DNA from: Burkholderia pseudomultivorans
GTDB lineage: Bacteria > Pseudomonadota > Gammaproteobacteria > Burkholderiales > Burkholderiaceae
DNA length: 64,000 nt
Reading direction: 5' to 3'
Assembly (NCBI RefSeq): GCF_001718415.1
Contig: NZ_CP013377.1
Span: 372,001-436,000, forward strand
Numbering within the stretch: position 1 is the first letter of the stretch; each line of letters starts with the position of its first letter. Shown here piece after piece: positions 50,169-59,504 of this stretch. The translations under genes and the position numbers were made by a program. The notes beneath the pieces are model-generated. The model did not search any database. It was not told where the DNA came from and was given only the letters and a program-made list of their open reading frames with translations.

Positions 50169-52400
50169 CTAGCGGAACAGCCTCAACCAGTCGAACAGCC
50201 CCGGATGCGCACGCCGCCGCTGCGCCGGCGCAGGTGCGCTGCGCGGCCGGAAGTCGGGCGAGAACTGCACGCGCGGGTCGATCGCCCGCGCGCGTAGCGC
50301 GTCGTCGAAGAACGTGCCGACGATCGGCAGCGCACTGTGCGCGCCCGCGCCCCAGTAGTTGCTGCGCAGCGTCACGCTGCCGTCGTCGAAGCCGACCCAC
50401 GCCCCGGCGACGAGCTGCGGATGCATCAGGATGAACCAGCCGTCCGCGTTGTCCTGCGTCGTGCCGGTCTTGCCGGCGACGTCGTCGCGAATGCCGTAGC
50501 GCATGCGGATGTCGGCGCCCGTGCCGCGATCGACGACGTCGCGCATCACGTCGACGAGCGTCAGCGCGGCGCTCGCCGACAGCGCGCGTTCCGGCGGCGC
50601 GCTGCCGAACGCGGCCAGCACCTTGCCGTTGCGATCCTCGATGTGCGTGATCATCTGCGGGGCGACATAGACGCCGCGGTTCGCGATCGTGCCGTACGCG
50701 GACACCATTTCCTTCAGCGTGACCGGGCTCGTGCCGAGCGCGAGCGAGGGCACCGCGTCGAGCGGGCTGTCGCGCACGCCCATCGCCCGCGCGAGCTGCG
50801 CGACCTTCGCCGCGCCTTCGCGCTGCATCAGCTGCGCGGTGACGCGGTTGTTCGACTGCGCGAGCGCGTCGCGCAGCGTCATCGGCTCGCCGGTCGGCGG
50901 GTCGGCGTCGGTCGGCCGCCAGACCGCATGGCGGCCGAGCGGAATCGCGACGTCGCGGTCGACGTAGGTGTCGTCCGGGCGCGCGCCGTCCGCGAATGCG
51001 GCGCCGTACACGAACGGCTTGAAGGTCGAGCCCGGCTGGCGGCGCGCCTGTTGCACGTGGTCGAACGGCTCGTCGCCGAAGTCGGGGCTGCCGACCCACG
51101 CGCGGATCGCCCCGTTGCGCGGATCGATCGCGATGAAGCCGGCCTGCACCTGCGTCTTGCGCTCGCACAGCGCGCGCATGAACGCGCGATTCGCGCCGAG
51201 CTGGCGGAGGGCCGCCGCATCGGCCAGCCCCGCGTCGCGCGCGTCGCGGTAGTCGGGCGTCTGGCGCATGAAGCCGCGGAACAGGTCGTTGCGCAGCCCG
51301 CAGCCGGACGGGCCGCGCCATGCGGCGTCGGCGACCGCCTGCAGCCGCGCGGTCTGCGTCTCGAGCGCCTGCGTCGCCATGTCCTGCAGCCGCGCGTCGA
51401 GCGTCGTGCGAATCACGAGCCCGTCCGAGTAGAGGTCGTAGTTGTGGCTGTCGGCCCATGCGATCAGCCACTTGCGCAGCTGCACCGCAAAGTGCGGGGC
51501 GGGGCCCGGCTCCGGCGTCTGTCGCTCGAAATCGACGCGCAGCGGCCGGCGCTGCAGTTTCGCGAGCTGCGCCGGCGACAGCATGCCGGCCTTCGCCATC
51601 TGGTCGAGCACGATGTTGCGGCGCTGCAGGGCCCGTTCGGGATTCAGCACCGGGTTGTAGTAGCTGTTGCCCTTCAGCATCCCGACCAGCGTCGCGCTCT
51701 CGACGATATCGAGCTGGTCCGCCGACTTGCCGAAGTAGGTGCGCGCGGCCATCTCGACGCCGTACGCGTTGTACAGGAACGGCACGGTGTTCAGGTAGGT
51801 TTCTAAGATCTCGGCCTTGCTGTACACCATCTCGATCTTGAACGCCGTGACGAGCTCCTTGAGCTTGCGCGTGAGCGTCGGCGCGCGGCCGACTTCGTCC
51901 GGATACAGGTTGCGTGCGAGCTGCTGCGTGATCGTCGAGCCGCCCTGGCGATCGCCGGAGAACGTATGCAGTGCGGCCGCGATCGTGCGGCGCCAGTCGA
52001 TGCCGTGATGCGCGTAGAAGCGGCGGTCCTCGGTCGCGATCAGCGCATCGACGGTGTGCGGCGAGATCAGCTTGAGCGGCACCCATTCGCGGTTGACGGG
52101 GCGGAATTCGGCGATCAGCCGGCCGTCGGCCGACAGCACGCGCGCGGGGCGATCGATGCGCGCCTTGCGGATGTCGCCGATGCTCGGCGTGAATGGCACG
52201 AACGCGAGCAGGACCAGCACGCCGAGCACCGGTATCGCGGCAAGCGTCAGCGCGACGCCGCGCCGCGTCGGATGGCGCAGCGCGTGCAGGCCGCGGCCGG
52301 ACAGCATCCGGGCGCGCGCGGCGCAGGCGGCGGCGAGCGGCGCGATGCGGGCGCGGCAGCGGGTCCACGAATCTCGAAGGAACGGCACGAAGCGACTCAC
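50169..52400 (-). CDS. class A penicillin-binding protein (PBP1A-type glycosyltransferase/transpeptidase)
   Basis: This 743-residue bifunctional enzyme has a single N-terminal membrane anchor (about 49-68). The GT51 domain has Glu124 in ATEDRRFYAHHG and the GGSTITQQLARN segment. The transpeptidase has active Ser458 in PGSTFKPF (SxxK with Lys461), SNN (SQSNNR region) and KTGTT with Lys644. It polymerises and cross-links murein. GTG 52400 is the start (MSRFVPFLRD). It is a second-type PBP1A-like protein, without the OB insertion seen in longer MrcA. No neighbouring division genes. Confidence 0.92.
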   Translation of the reverse strand: MSRFVPFLRDSWTRCRARIAPLAAACAARARMLSGRGLHALRHPTRRGVALTLAAIPVLGVLVLLAFVPFTPSIGDIRKARIDRPARVLSADGRLIAEFRPVNREWVPLKLISPHTVDALIATEDRRFYAHHGIDWRRTIAAALHTFSGDRQGGSTITQQLARNLYPDEVGRAPTLTRKLKELVTAFKIEMVYSKAEILETYLNTVPFLYNAYGVEMAARTYFGKSADQLDIVESATLVGMLKGNSYYNPVLNPERALQRRNIVLDQMAKAGMLSPAQLAKLQRRPLRVDFERQTPEPGPAPHFAVQLRKWLIAWADSHNYDLYSDGLVIRTTLDARLQDMATQALETQTARLQAVADAAWRGPSGCGLRNDLFRGFMRQTPDYRDARDAGLADAAALRQLGANRAFMRALCERKTQVQAGFIAIDPRNGAIRAWVGSPDFGDEPFDHVQQARRQPGSTFKPFVYGAAFADGARPDDTYVDRDVAIPLGRHAVWRPTDADPPTGEPMTLRDALAQSNNRVTAQLMQREGAAKVAQLARAMGVRDSPLDAVPSLALGTSPVTLKEMVSAYGTIANRGVYVAPQMITHIEDRNGKVLAAFGSAPPERALSASAALTLVDVMRDVVDRGTGADIRMRYGIRDDVAGKTGTTQDNADGWFILMHPQLVAGAWVGFDDGSVTLRSNYWGAGAHSALPIVGTFFDDALRARAIDPRVQFSPDFRPRSAPAPAQRRRAHPGLFDWLRLFR

Positions 52401-52583
52401 GGCGGGGGCACGGGCGGAAAAGGCGCGATCCTAGCAAACGGGACGGGCAGGCCGGGGCCCGAAACCGGGTTTTGCTTGCAGGATTTACAGACGATTACGT
52501 TTGTTGCCCGCCGACAACCTTTATCGCTGCGCGCGCCGCCATCGGTCTGACGAATCGCGCCCGGCGCCGGACCGCCGCGGCGT

Positions 52584-54080
52584 TCAGCGACGCGCCGGGC
52601 CGGCGGCCGCGACGACTTGCGCGAGCCGCTGCGCGGCCGCCTCCAGCTGCGCGCGGTCGAACCCGCCGAAGCCGAGCACGAGCCCCGGGCGCGCGGTGCC
52701 CGGCGCGAACATCGGCGACACGGCGCGCACCGCGATGCAGGCATCGGCCGCGCGGGCCACCACGTCGAGATCATCGATGCCGTCGGCGAGCCAGAGCACG
52801 ACGTGCATGCCCTGGTCGCCGGGCTGCACCCACGCGCGCTCGCGCGGCAGCCGTGCGGCGAGCGTGTCGATCAGCAGCGCGCGCTGCTCCGCGTACACGC
52901 CGCGCACGCGGCGGATATGGCGGTCGAGATGGCCTTCCGAGATGAAGGCGGCGAGGACGTGCTGGTCGGCGGTCGGCGCATGACGATCCATCAGCGCGCG
53001 GGCGCCGCAGAACGCGGGCACGAGCTCGTCGGGCGCGATCACGTAGCCGAGCCGCAGCGACGGGAACAGGATCTTGCTGAAGGTGCCGAGATAGACCACG
53101 CGATCGGGATCGAGGCCCTGCAGCGACGGGAACGGATAGCCTTCGTAGCGCAGCTCGCTGTCGTAGTCGTCCTCGACCACCCAGGCGCGCTGCGTGCGCG
53201 CCCACGCGAGCAGCGCATTGCGGCGCGCCATGCTCATCGGCATGCCGAGCGGATACTGGTGCGACGGCGTCACGAACGCGGCGCGCGCGTGCGGCGCGGC
53301 GCGGATCCCCGCTTCGACGTCGATGCCGTCCGCGTCGACCGGCACGCGGACCATCGCGTCGCCCCGGCCCGTGCTTTCGAGCAGCGACGTGATGCCGCGA
53401 TAGGCCGGATTCTCGACCCATGCGCGATCGCCCGCGCCGAGCAGCACCTGGCTCGCGAGATGCAGCCCCTGTTGCGTGCCGCTCGTGATCACGACCTGGC
53501 CGGCTTCGCAGCGCACCGAGCGCGAGCGGCGCACGTAGTCGGCGATGGCCTCGCGCAGCGGCAGCGCGCCCTGCGGATCGGCATAGCCGGCCGGCGCGCC
53601 GGCGCCGCGTGCACGCAGGCGGTTGCCGAGCCGCCGCCAGATGTCGTCGGGCGCGGTGAGCCCGACCGGCACCGACACCGCGAACGGTACGGCCGGCAGC
53701 GGACGGAATTCGCGGGCGATCCGCGCGAAGGTCGCGGCCGGCTCCGGCAGGCCGGCGCGGGCCGCGGGCTGGCGTTCGGTCTGGCGGGCGTCGGGCGGCG
53801 CCGGCGTCGCGAGCGCGTTCGCGACGCGCGTGCCGGCGCCGCCGCGCGATTCGAGGCAGCCTTCGGCGACGAGCTGCGCGTACGCGTCGACGACGGTGCC
53901 GCGCGCGACCTGCAGCGACGCCGCGAGCAGCCGCGTGGACGGCAGCGTGTCGCCGGGCCGCACGTCGCCTCGGCGCACCGCTTCCCGCAACGACTGCGCG
54001 AGCTGGCGGCTCAGGTCGCCGGCCGCACGGTCGAGTGCGCCGAGCGACGGGATTTCGACGATCCGGGGCGTTCTAGCCAT
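52584..54080 (-). CDS. MocR-family regulator (GntR HTH + aminotransferase domain)
   Basis: This 498-residue protein has a GntR helix-turn-helix (about 21-85; TLPSTRLLAASLQVARGTVV) fused to a fold-I PLP domain. The PLP lysine is Lys336 in LGTFSKILFPSLRLGY, with the YADPQGALPLREAIA segment in front. PdxR-like members sense pyridoxal phosphate, others control various genes. It diverges from a PaiB-like gene, which it probably regulates. The start at 54080 (MARTPRIVEI) is preferred over 54107. Confidence 0.9.
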   Translation of the reverse strand: MARTPRIVEIPSLGALDRAAGDLSRQLAQSLREAVRRGDVRPGDTLPSTRLLAASLQVARGTVVDAYAQLVAEGCLESRGGAGTRVANALATPAPPDARQTERQPAARAGLPEPAATFARIAREFRPLPAVPFAVSVPVGLTAPDDIWRRLGNRLRARGAGAPAGYADPQGALPLREAIADYVRRSRSVRCEAGQVVITSGTQQGLHLASQVLLGAGDRAWVENPAYRGITSLLESTGRGDAMVRVPVDADGIDVEAGIRAAPHARAAFVTPSHQYPLGMPMSMARRNALLAWARTQRAWVVEDDYDSELRYEGYPFPSLQGLDPDRVVYLGTFSKILFPSLRLGYVIAPDELVPAFCGARALMDRHAPTADQHVLAAFISEGHLDRHIRRVRGVYAEQRALLIDTLAARLPRERAWVQPGDQGMHVVLWLADGIDDLDVVARAADACIAVRAVSPMFAPGTARPGLVLGFGGFDRAQLEAAAQRLAQVVAAAGPARR

Positions 54081-54236
54081 GATTCTGGTCTGCTGAAAAT
54101 GTTCCAAACCGGCTCTACAGCATAAACCAGTTAGCGTTCACAATCGGCCCATGATGTGTGCCGGCTTGGCTCGCTTCGATGACGACGCTCGCGCCGGCCC
54201 GCGCTTTCCCGAATCCTGTCCGACCGTGGAGCCGCC

Positions 54237-54896
54237 ATGTATGTCCCCGCCGATTTCGACGAATCCCGCCCCGACGCGCTGCGCGAACTGATCGTGCAGC
54301 ATCCGTTCGCCAGCCTGATCACGCACGGCGCGGACGGGCTCGATGCGAACCACCTGCCGTTCGAGCTGGTGCCGGTCGACGGCGGGCTCGGCGAGCTGCA
54401 CGCGCACGTCGCGCGCGCGAATCCGGTCTGGCGGGCGGTCGCGAACGGCGACGAGGTGCTGGCGATCTTCCGCGCGGGCGACGCGTACATCTCGCCGAAC
54501 TGGTATCCGAGCAAGCACGCGACGCACCGGCAGGTGCCGACGTGGAACTACGTGGTCGTGCATGCGCACGGGCGCATCACCGTGCGCGACGACGAGAAGT
54601 TCGTGCGCGGCGTGGTCGCGCGGCTGACGCGCACGCACGAGGCGTCGCAGCCGGTGCCATGGAAGATGGGCGATGCGCCGCAGGACTATCTCGACACGAT
54701 GCTGCAGTCGATCGTCGGGCTGCAGATCGAGATCACGCGGCTGGTGGGCAAGCGCAAGCTCGGGCAGAACAAGGCGGCCGCGGACATTCGCGGTGCGGCC
54801 GATGCGCTGATCGCGAACGGCCAGGCGGCGATCGGCGACGCGATGCTGGCCGAGGCCGACGCGAAGCGCGAACGGGAGGCGCAGGGCGGGGCCTGA
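54237..54896 (+). CDS. paiB: PaiB-family FMN-binding protein
   Basis: This 219-residue protein is full length for the PaiB family: MYVPADFDESRPDALRELI at the start and YISPNWYPSKHATHRQVPTWNY in the middle, with SKHATHRQVPTWNY the family hallmark. It has an FMN-binding split barrel and is called a negative regulator of sporulation and proteases in Bacillus, but its role in proteobacteria is not settled. It diverges from a MocR gene, a common arrangement. Confidence 0.85.
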   Translation: MYVPADFDESRPDALRELIVQHPFASLITHGADGLDANHLPFELVPVDGGLGELHAHVARANPVWRAVANGDEVLAIFRAGDAYISPNWYPSKHATHRQVPTWNYVVVHAHGRITVRDDEKFVRGVVARLTRTHEASQPVPWKMGDAPQDYLDTMLQSIVGLQIEITRLVGKRKLGQNKAAADIRGAADALIANGQAAIGDAMLAEADAKREREAQGGA

Positions 54897-54919
54897 CGGC
54901 GCGGCGCGTCGCTTGCGCG

Positions 54920-55564
54920 TCAGCGCGTGCCTGTCGCAGGCCGCGCAGCCGGCGCCGCCTGCGCGACCTGAGCGGACTGAGCGACCTGAGCGACCTGAGC
55001 GACCTGAGCGGCCTGCGCGGCCTGAGCGAGCGCGCCGCGAATCGCGGCTTCAGTCTTGTCGTACCCGCGTTCGCCATAGCGCGTATAGACGACCTTGCCG
55101 CTCGCATCGATCAGGTACAGCGCGGGCCAGTACTGGTTGTCGTACGCGCGCCAGGTGGCGTAGCGGTTGTCCTGCGCGACCGGATAGCGGATGCCGAAGC
55201 GCCGGATCGCATCGGCGACGTTGCCGGCATCGCGCTCGAACGGATACTCGGGCGTATGCACGCCGACCACGACGAGCCCCTGGTCGCGATACTTGCGGTC
55301 CCAGTCCTTCACGTATGGAATCGTATGAATGCAGTTGATGCACGAGTACGTCCAGAAATCGACGAGCACGACCTTGCCGCGCAACTGGTCGAGCGTCAGC
55401 GGCGCGCTGTTGTGCCAGCGCTCGATGCCGGTGAAGTCGGGCGCCGCCGCGCCGGCCGCCGCGGTCGGCATGTCGGCGTCGGCGCGGGTGCCCGCGAAGG
55501 CGGTGAGCCCGGCCGCGGCGGCGAGGGCGATGCCGAGGACGGCGGTCTTGAGTCTGGGCAGCAT
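54920..55564 (-). CDS. TlpA/DipZ-like thioredoxin, periplasmic, with AQV repeat tail
   Basis: This 214-residue protein has an N-terminal export signal (about 1-27: MLPRLKTAVLGIALAAAAGL) and a thioredoxin fold with a Cys-X-X-Cys motif in FWTYSCINCIHTIPY. The C-terminal 35 residues are a repeat of AQV and AQA units encoded by 9-base tandem repeats, which look low-complexity and disordered. It should act in thiol-disulfide exchange or peroxide defence in the periplasm. It diverges from an OmpR-type response regulator 263 bases away. Confidence 0.82.
   Translation of the reverse strand: MLPRLKTAVLGIALAAAAGLTAFAGTRADADMPTAAAGAAAPDFTGIERWHNSAPLTLDQLRGKVVLVDFWTYSCINCIHTIPYVKDWDRKYRDQGLVVVGVHTPEYPFERDAGNVADAIRRFGIRYPVAQDNRYATWRAYDNQYWPALYLIDASGKVVYTRYGERGYDKTEAAIRGALAQAAQAAQVAQVAQVAQSAQVAQAAPAARPATGTR
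54964..55026 (-). repeat. 9-base tandem repeat in thioredoxin C-terminal tail
   Basis: Seven adjacent 9-base units on the plus strand (four exact CGACCTGAG, others CGGACTGAG, CGGCCTGCG, CGGCCTGAG) encode AQV/AQS/AQA triplets. Unit changes keep the frame, so the tail length can vary. Confidence 0.9.
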
Positions 55565-55827
55565 GGCGTTCTCCGGATCGGGAGGCCGCCCGCGTATGGC
55601 GGCCTGACAGGTTTCGACAACCCGATTGGGCCGCGCCGACGTATCTGCGATGTGTCCGGCCACGCACGCGTGTGCAACCGCATGTATCGCCGTGCACGTG
55701 CGATACAGTGGGATACAAACGCGCGCCCGCAGTGCGGTATAAAGCGGACATCGGCTGCCCGAAACCGCGCGGCGGCGCCCCGCACCCTGTGCCGGCGGGG
55801 CGTGCGCCACGCTTCCGACCTGTGCCC

Positions 55828-56568
55828 ATGGACAAGATCGACCACGTGCTGATCGTCGACGACGATCGCGCCATTCGCGAACTGATCGCCGACTATCTGG
55901 AAAAGAACGGCATGCGCGTGTCGCTGGCCGCGAACGGCCGCGAGATGCGCGGCGTGCTCGACGACGGCGCGCCCGACCTGATCGTGCTGGACCTGATGCT
56001 GCCGGGCGAGGACGGCCTCGCGCTGTGCCGCGACCTGCGCGCCGGCAAGTTCCGTACGGTGCCGGTGCTGATGCTGACCGCGCGCGGCGAGGAAACCGAC
56101 CGCATCGTCGGCCTCGAGATGGGCGCCGACGACTACCTTGCGAAGCCGTTCGCGGTGCGCGAGTTGCTTGCGCGGATCCGCTCGGTGCTGCGCCGCGCGC
56201 GCATGCTGCCGCCCGGCATGCAGGTGACGGAGACGGCCGGCATGCTCGGCTTCGGCGAATGGCGGCTCGACACGACGGGGCGCCACCTGCTCGACACGGA
56301 CGGCACGCTGGTCGCGCTGAGCGGCGCCGAATACCGGTTGCTGCGCGTGTTTCTCGACCATCCGCAACGCGTGCTGACGCGCGATCAGCTGCTCAACCTC
56401 ACGCAGGGCCGGCAGTCCGATCCGTTCGACCGCTCGATCGACCTGCTGGTGAGCCGGCTGCGCCAGCGCTTGCGCGACGGCGCGCGCGAGCCGCGCTACA
56501 TCAAGACGCTGCGCAACGAAGGCTACGTGTTTTCGTCGGCCGTGACCGTGATCGAAGGCGCGCAATGA
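55828..56568 (+). CDS. OmpR-family response regulator
   Basis: This 246-residue protein has a receiver domain (phosphorylation site Asp55 in VLDLMLPG, Lys105 in AKPF) and a winged-helix DNA-binding domain (about 145-240, with RTLRNEGYVF-type ending in YIKTLRNEGYVF). ATG 55828 (MDKIDHVLIV) is preferred over upstream in-frame starts. It overlaps the sensor gene as ATGA, so the two form an operon. The signal and targets are unknown; the divergent thioredoxin gene is a candidate target. Confidence 0.93.
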   Translation: MDKIDHVLIVDDDRAIRELIADYLEKNGMRVSLAANGREMRGVLDDGAPDLIVLDLMLPGEDGLALCRDLRAGKFRTVPVLMLTARGEETDRIVGLEMGADDYLAKPFAVRELLARIRSVLRRARMLPPGMQVTETAGMLGFGEWRLDTTGRHLLDTDGTLVALSGAEYRLLRVFLDHPQRVLTRDQLLNLTQGRQSDPFDRSIDLLVSRLRQRLRDGAREPRYIKTLRNEGYVFSSAVTVIEGAQ

Positions 56569-57896
56569 GCGCGCGCACGAGGTGGCGCTGGCCGCGCTCG
56601 CTGTTCGCGCGGCTGGCGCTGATTCTCTGCGTCGGCCTCGCGCTCGCGCAGACGCTGTCGTTCTGGCTCACGGTGACCGAGCGCGACCAGGCGACCACCA
56701 ACCTGATGATGGGCTATATCGAGCGCGAGGTCGCGAGCTCGGTCGCGCTGCTCGACCATCTGCCGCCCGCCGAGCGGGCCGCATGGCTGCCGCGTCTCGC
56801 GCGGCGCAGCTACACGTTCATCCTCGGGCCCGGCGAGACCGGCACGCCGCCGGAAGCGCGGCTGTCGGCGCGCGTCGAACGGTCGATCTCGGACGGCATC
56901 GGCGGCGCCTACCCGCTGACCGCGAACGCGATCCACGGCGACCGCGAGCATCTGCAGGTGCATCTGCGGCTGAGCGACGGCTCGCCGCTGACGATCGACA
57001 TCCATCCGATGTCGACGGTGCCGCTGTCGGGCTGGCTGCCGGTCGTGCTCGCGCTGCAGCTCGCGGTGCTGGCCGCGTGCTGCTGGCTCGCGGTGCGGCT
57101 CGTGACGCGGCCGCTGAAGCAGCTCGCGCAGGCCGCCGACGCGCTCGGCCCCGACCTGAAGGGCGAGCGGCTGAACGAGGACGGGCCATCCGAAGTCGCG
57201 CGCGCGGCGCGCGCGTTCAACGCGATGCAGGATCGCATCGCGCAGTACATGGCGGAGCGCATGCAGATCCTCGCGTCGATCTCGCACGACCTGCAGACGC
57301 CGATCACGCGGATGCGGTTGCGCGTCGACGTGATGGACGACGATGCGCAGGGCGCGAAGCTGCGGCAGGACCTGATCGAGATGGAGCATCTGGTGCGCGA
57401 GGGCGTCGCGTATGCGCGGACGCTGCACGGCACGGACGAGGCCGCGCGCCGCATCGACCTCGACGCGCTGCTCGACAGCATCGTGTGCGATTACGCGGAT
57501 GCGGGGCAGGATGTCACGCTGCACAGCCGCGCGCCGCTCGCGCTCGTCACGCGGCCCAATGCGCTGCGCCGGATCGTCGGCAATCTCGTCGACAACGCGC
57601 TGAAGTTCGCGGGCGCGGCCGAGCTCGACGTGCAGGCCGGGCCGGCCGGCGGCGCGGCGATCGTCGTGCGCGACCGCGGGCCCGGCATCCCGGAGGACCA
57701 GCTGGACGCGGTGTTCGAGCCGTTCCGGCGCGTGGAGACGTCGCGCAATCGCGACACGGGCGGCACGGGGCTCGGCCTCGCGATCGCGCGGCAGCTCGCG
57801 CTGGCGATGGGCGGCACGCTGACGCTGCGCAACCGCACCGACGGCGGCGGCCTCGAAGCGCGGCTGACGTTGCGCGATGCCGGCGAGACCGGTTGA
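56565..57896 (+). CDS. sensor histidine kinase of a two-component system
   Basis: This 443-residue inner-membrane kinase has two membrane helices (about 14-37 and 160-182), a periplasmic domain between them, a HAMP region (LAVRLVTRPLKQLAQAADAL), a phospho-acceptor His241 in ASISHDLQTPITR, and an HATPase domain with N-box NLVDNALKFA and G boxes RDRGPGIPE and GTGLGLAIA. It is an EnvZ-type orthodox kinase. ATG 56565 overlaps the regulator stop. The stimulus is unknown. Confidence 0.93.
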   Translation: MSARTRWRWPRSLFARLALILCVGLALAQTLSFWLTVTERDQATTNLMMGYIEREVASSVALLDHLPPAERAAWLPRLARRSYTFILGPGETGTPPEARLSARVERSISDGIGGAYPLTANAIHGDREHLQVHLRLSDGSPLTIDIHPMSTVPLSGWLPVVLALQLAVLAACCWLAVRLVTRPLKQLAQAADALGPDLKGERLNEDGPSEVARAARAFNAMQDRIAQYMAERMQILASISHDLQTPITRMRLRVDVMDDDAQGAKLRQDLIEMEHLVREGVAYARTLHGTDEAARRIDLDALLDSIVCDYADAGQDVTLHSRAPLALVTRPNALRRIVGNLVDNALKFAGAAELDVQAGPAGGAAIVVRDRGPGIPEDQLDAVFEPFRRVETSRNRDTGGTGLGLAIARQLALAMGGTLTLRNRTDGGGLEARLTLRDAGETG

Positions 57897-57969
57897 GGGC
57901 GATTGAGGCCGGACGAAGCGCGCACGGGCGCGCACGCCGCGTCAGCTCGGGCCGGCGGCGGGCGCGATG

Positions 57970-58581
57970 TCAGGCGCGCGGCAGATGCGCGTCGACCAGC
58001 GGCGCGAGCGCGTCCGCATGCACGGCCGCGAGATCGTGACGGCCGCCCGGCACGACGTGCAGCCGCGCGTCGGGCAGCCGTTCGAGCAGGCGCCGGCCGG
58101 CCGCGACCGGGCTGAGCGGATCGTCGTCGCCCCACAGCAGCAGCGTCGGCTGCGCGATGCGGCCGATCTCCTGCGACAGATCGGCGTGAAAGGTCAGGAA
58201 CCAGTCGGGAAGCTGCGGGTTCGCCTCGGTAAAGCCCGCGCGCCAGTCCTGCGCACCGAGCCCGCGCATGTCGAGGCCGCCCGACGTGACCGTCAGCACG
58301 AGCTGCGTGACCAGTTCGGGGCGCTCGAGCGCCGCGCGCATCGCGATCACGCCGCCCATCGACTGCGCGATCACCGCGGTCGGCCGGTCGATCGTCGCCA
58401 GCACGTAGCGCACGAGGCTGTCGAAATCGTCGACGGCCGGATCGTGCGGCGTGTCGCCGAAGCCCGGATAGCCGACGATGCGTCGCGCGGCGGGATGCGT
58501 GAGCCGGCTGGCGAGCGGCTGCCAGAACGCGGTGCTGCCCGATGCGCCGGGCAGGAAAAGCAGTTGCGACGGAACGGTCAT
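57970..58581 (-). CDS. alpha/beta hydrolase
   Basis: This 203-residue protein has an alpha/beta-hydrolase core: oxyanion segment LLFLPGASGSTAFW, nucleophile Ser74 in IAQSMGGV, and a catalytic His in VVPGGRHDLA, with Asp in LLWGDDDPLSP. An esterase or hydrolase of a small acyl or lactone substrate is likely. The start at 58581 (MTVPSQLLFL) is chosen because longer extension would run through a hexanucleotide repeat and the neighbouring gene. It lies downstream of the metallophosphoesterase on the same strand. Confidence 0.82.
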   Translation of the reverse strand: MTVPSQLLFLPGASGSTAFWQPLASRLTHPAARRIVGYPGFGDTPHDPAVDDFDSLVRYVLATIDRPTAVIAQSMGGVIAMRAALERPELVTQLVLTVTSGGLDMRGLGAQDWRAGFTEANPQLPDWFLTFHADLSQEIGRIAQPTLLLWGDDDPLSPVAAGRRLLERLPDARLHVVPGGRHDLAAVHADALAPLVDAHLPRA

Positions 58582-58612
58582 GACGGTTCGGTTTCCCGGT
58601 GAATGAATGGGT

Positions 58613-58672
58613 GCAGGCGCAGGCGCAGGCGCAGGCGCAGGCGCAGGCGCAGGCGCAGGCGCGGACGCGGAC
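58613..58672. repeat. hexanucleotide repeat (GCAGGC)n in the hydrolase leader
   Basis: Eight perfect GCAGGC copies (58613-58660) and two GCGGAC variants follow each other, 32-91 bases upstream of the hydrolase start on its coding strand. Such simple repeats commonly vary in copy number. Confidence 0.92.
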
Positions 58673-58681
58673 GCGTTCGCG

Positions 58682-59416
58682 TCAGCACCGGCCGGTGCGC
58701 AGCGCGACGGTCCAGTCGTCGCGACCGCGCGCGGCCGCGGTGGCGGCGGCCGTGTGCCAGTCGTATTCGACGGCATGGAATTCGGCATGCCAGCCCGATG
58801 CCGTACGCGACACCATCGCGTAGCGCGCGTGCGGCGTGCCCGTTTCGATCCGGTGCGGGCGCGGCTGGTCGTCGGCGTAGGCCTGCAAGCCGACGCTGCC
58901 CGGGTTGACGATCAGCCGGCCGTCGTCGAGCGCCGCCGCGCGCGGCACGTGCGTGTGGCCGCACAGGATCAGTGATGCCGGCTCGTCGCCCGCGCGCTGC
59001 GCGATCTCGTCGGGCGTCGCCGCGCGGCAGCCGTCGGGCGTCACCGTTTCGAGGAAATAGACGAGGTCGCTGTCCGGCGTGCCGTGAACCATCAGCACGT
59101 CGTCGTCGAGCGTCAGGCGTTCGGGCAGCGCGGCAATCCATGCGAAGTGCGCGTCGCGCAGCGTGTCGTGCGCCCAGCGGTCCGACAGCCGCATCGCGTC
59201 GCGATCGCCGGTGAGCAGTTGCCGTTCGTGATTGCCCTTGATGGTCGGCAGGTCGAGCGCGATCAGGCGATCGGCCGTTTCGGCCGGATGCAGCGCGCCG
59301 GACACGATGTCGCCGAGATTGACGATCACGTCGGCGCCGCGGCGGCGGATGTCGTCGAGCACGGCGTCGAGTGCGGCGAGGTTGCCGTGGATGTCGGAGA
59401 GCGCGGCGATTTTCAT
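58682..59416 (-). CDS. metallophosphoesterase (YfcE/calcineurin-like)
   Basis: This 244-residue cytosolic phosphatase has the family motifs: DIHGN (Asp8, His10, about residues 8-12), NLGDIVSG, KGNHE and CGHTHVPR. A two-metal active site is implied. Substrates may be cyclic or phosphodiesters. The start at 59416 (MKIAALSDIHGN) puts the motif at the N-terminus. It is the upstream neighbour of the alpha/beta hydrolase; the repeat array lies in the gap. Confidence 0.88.
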   Translation of the reverse strand: MKIAALSDIHGNLAALDAVLDDIRRRGADVIVNLGDIVSGALHPAETADRLIALDLPTIKGNHERQLLTGDRDAMRLSDRWAHDTLRDAHFAWIAALPERLTLDDDVLMVHGTPDSDLVYFLETVTPDGCRAATPDEIAQRAGDEPASLILCGHTHVPRAAALDDGRLIVNPGSVGLQAYADDQPRPHRIETGTPHARYAMVSRTASGWHAEFHAVEYDWHTAAATAAARGRDDWTVALRTGRC

Positions 59417-59504
59417 GGCTGGGCGTCGGTGCGGGGAACGCAGATTGTCGCCAAATCGGCGCGGGCCGTCCATGGCGCGCGGCGGCGGCATCGCACGGCG
59501 CGCG

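Noticed and set aside
54964..55026. The 9-base array as a CRISPR array or a regulatory repeat
   Set aside because: Units are contiguous with no spacers, and lie inside a coding frame that keeps AQV triplets.
58599..58975. Open frames through the GCAGGC repeat that read as Ala-Gln, Ala-Gly or Arg-Arg runs
   Set aside because: All arise from the simple repeat and the reverse of a good phosphoesterase gene; they are not separate proteins.
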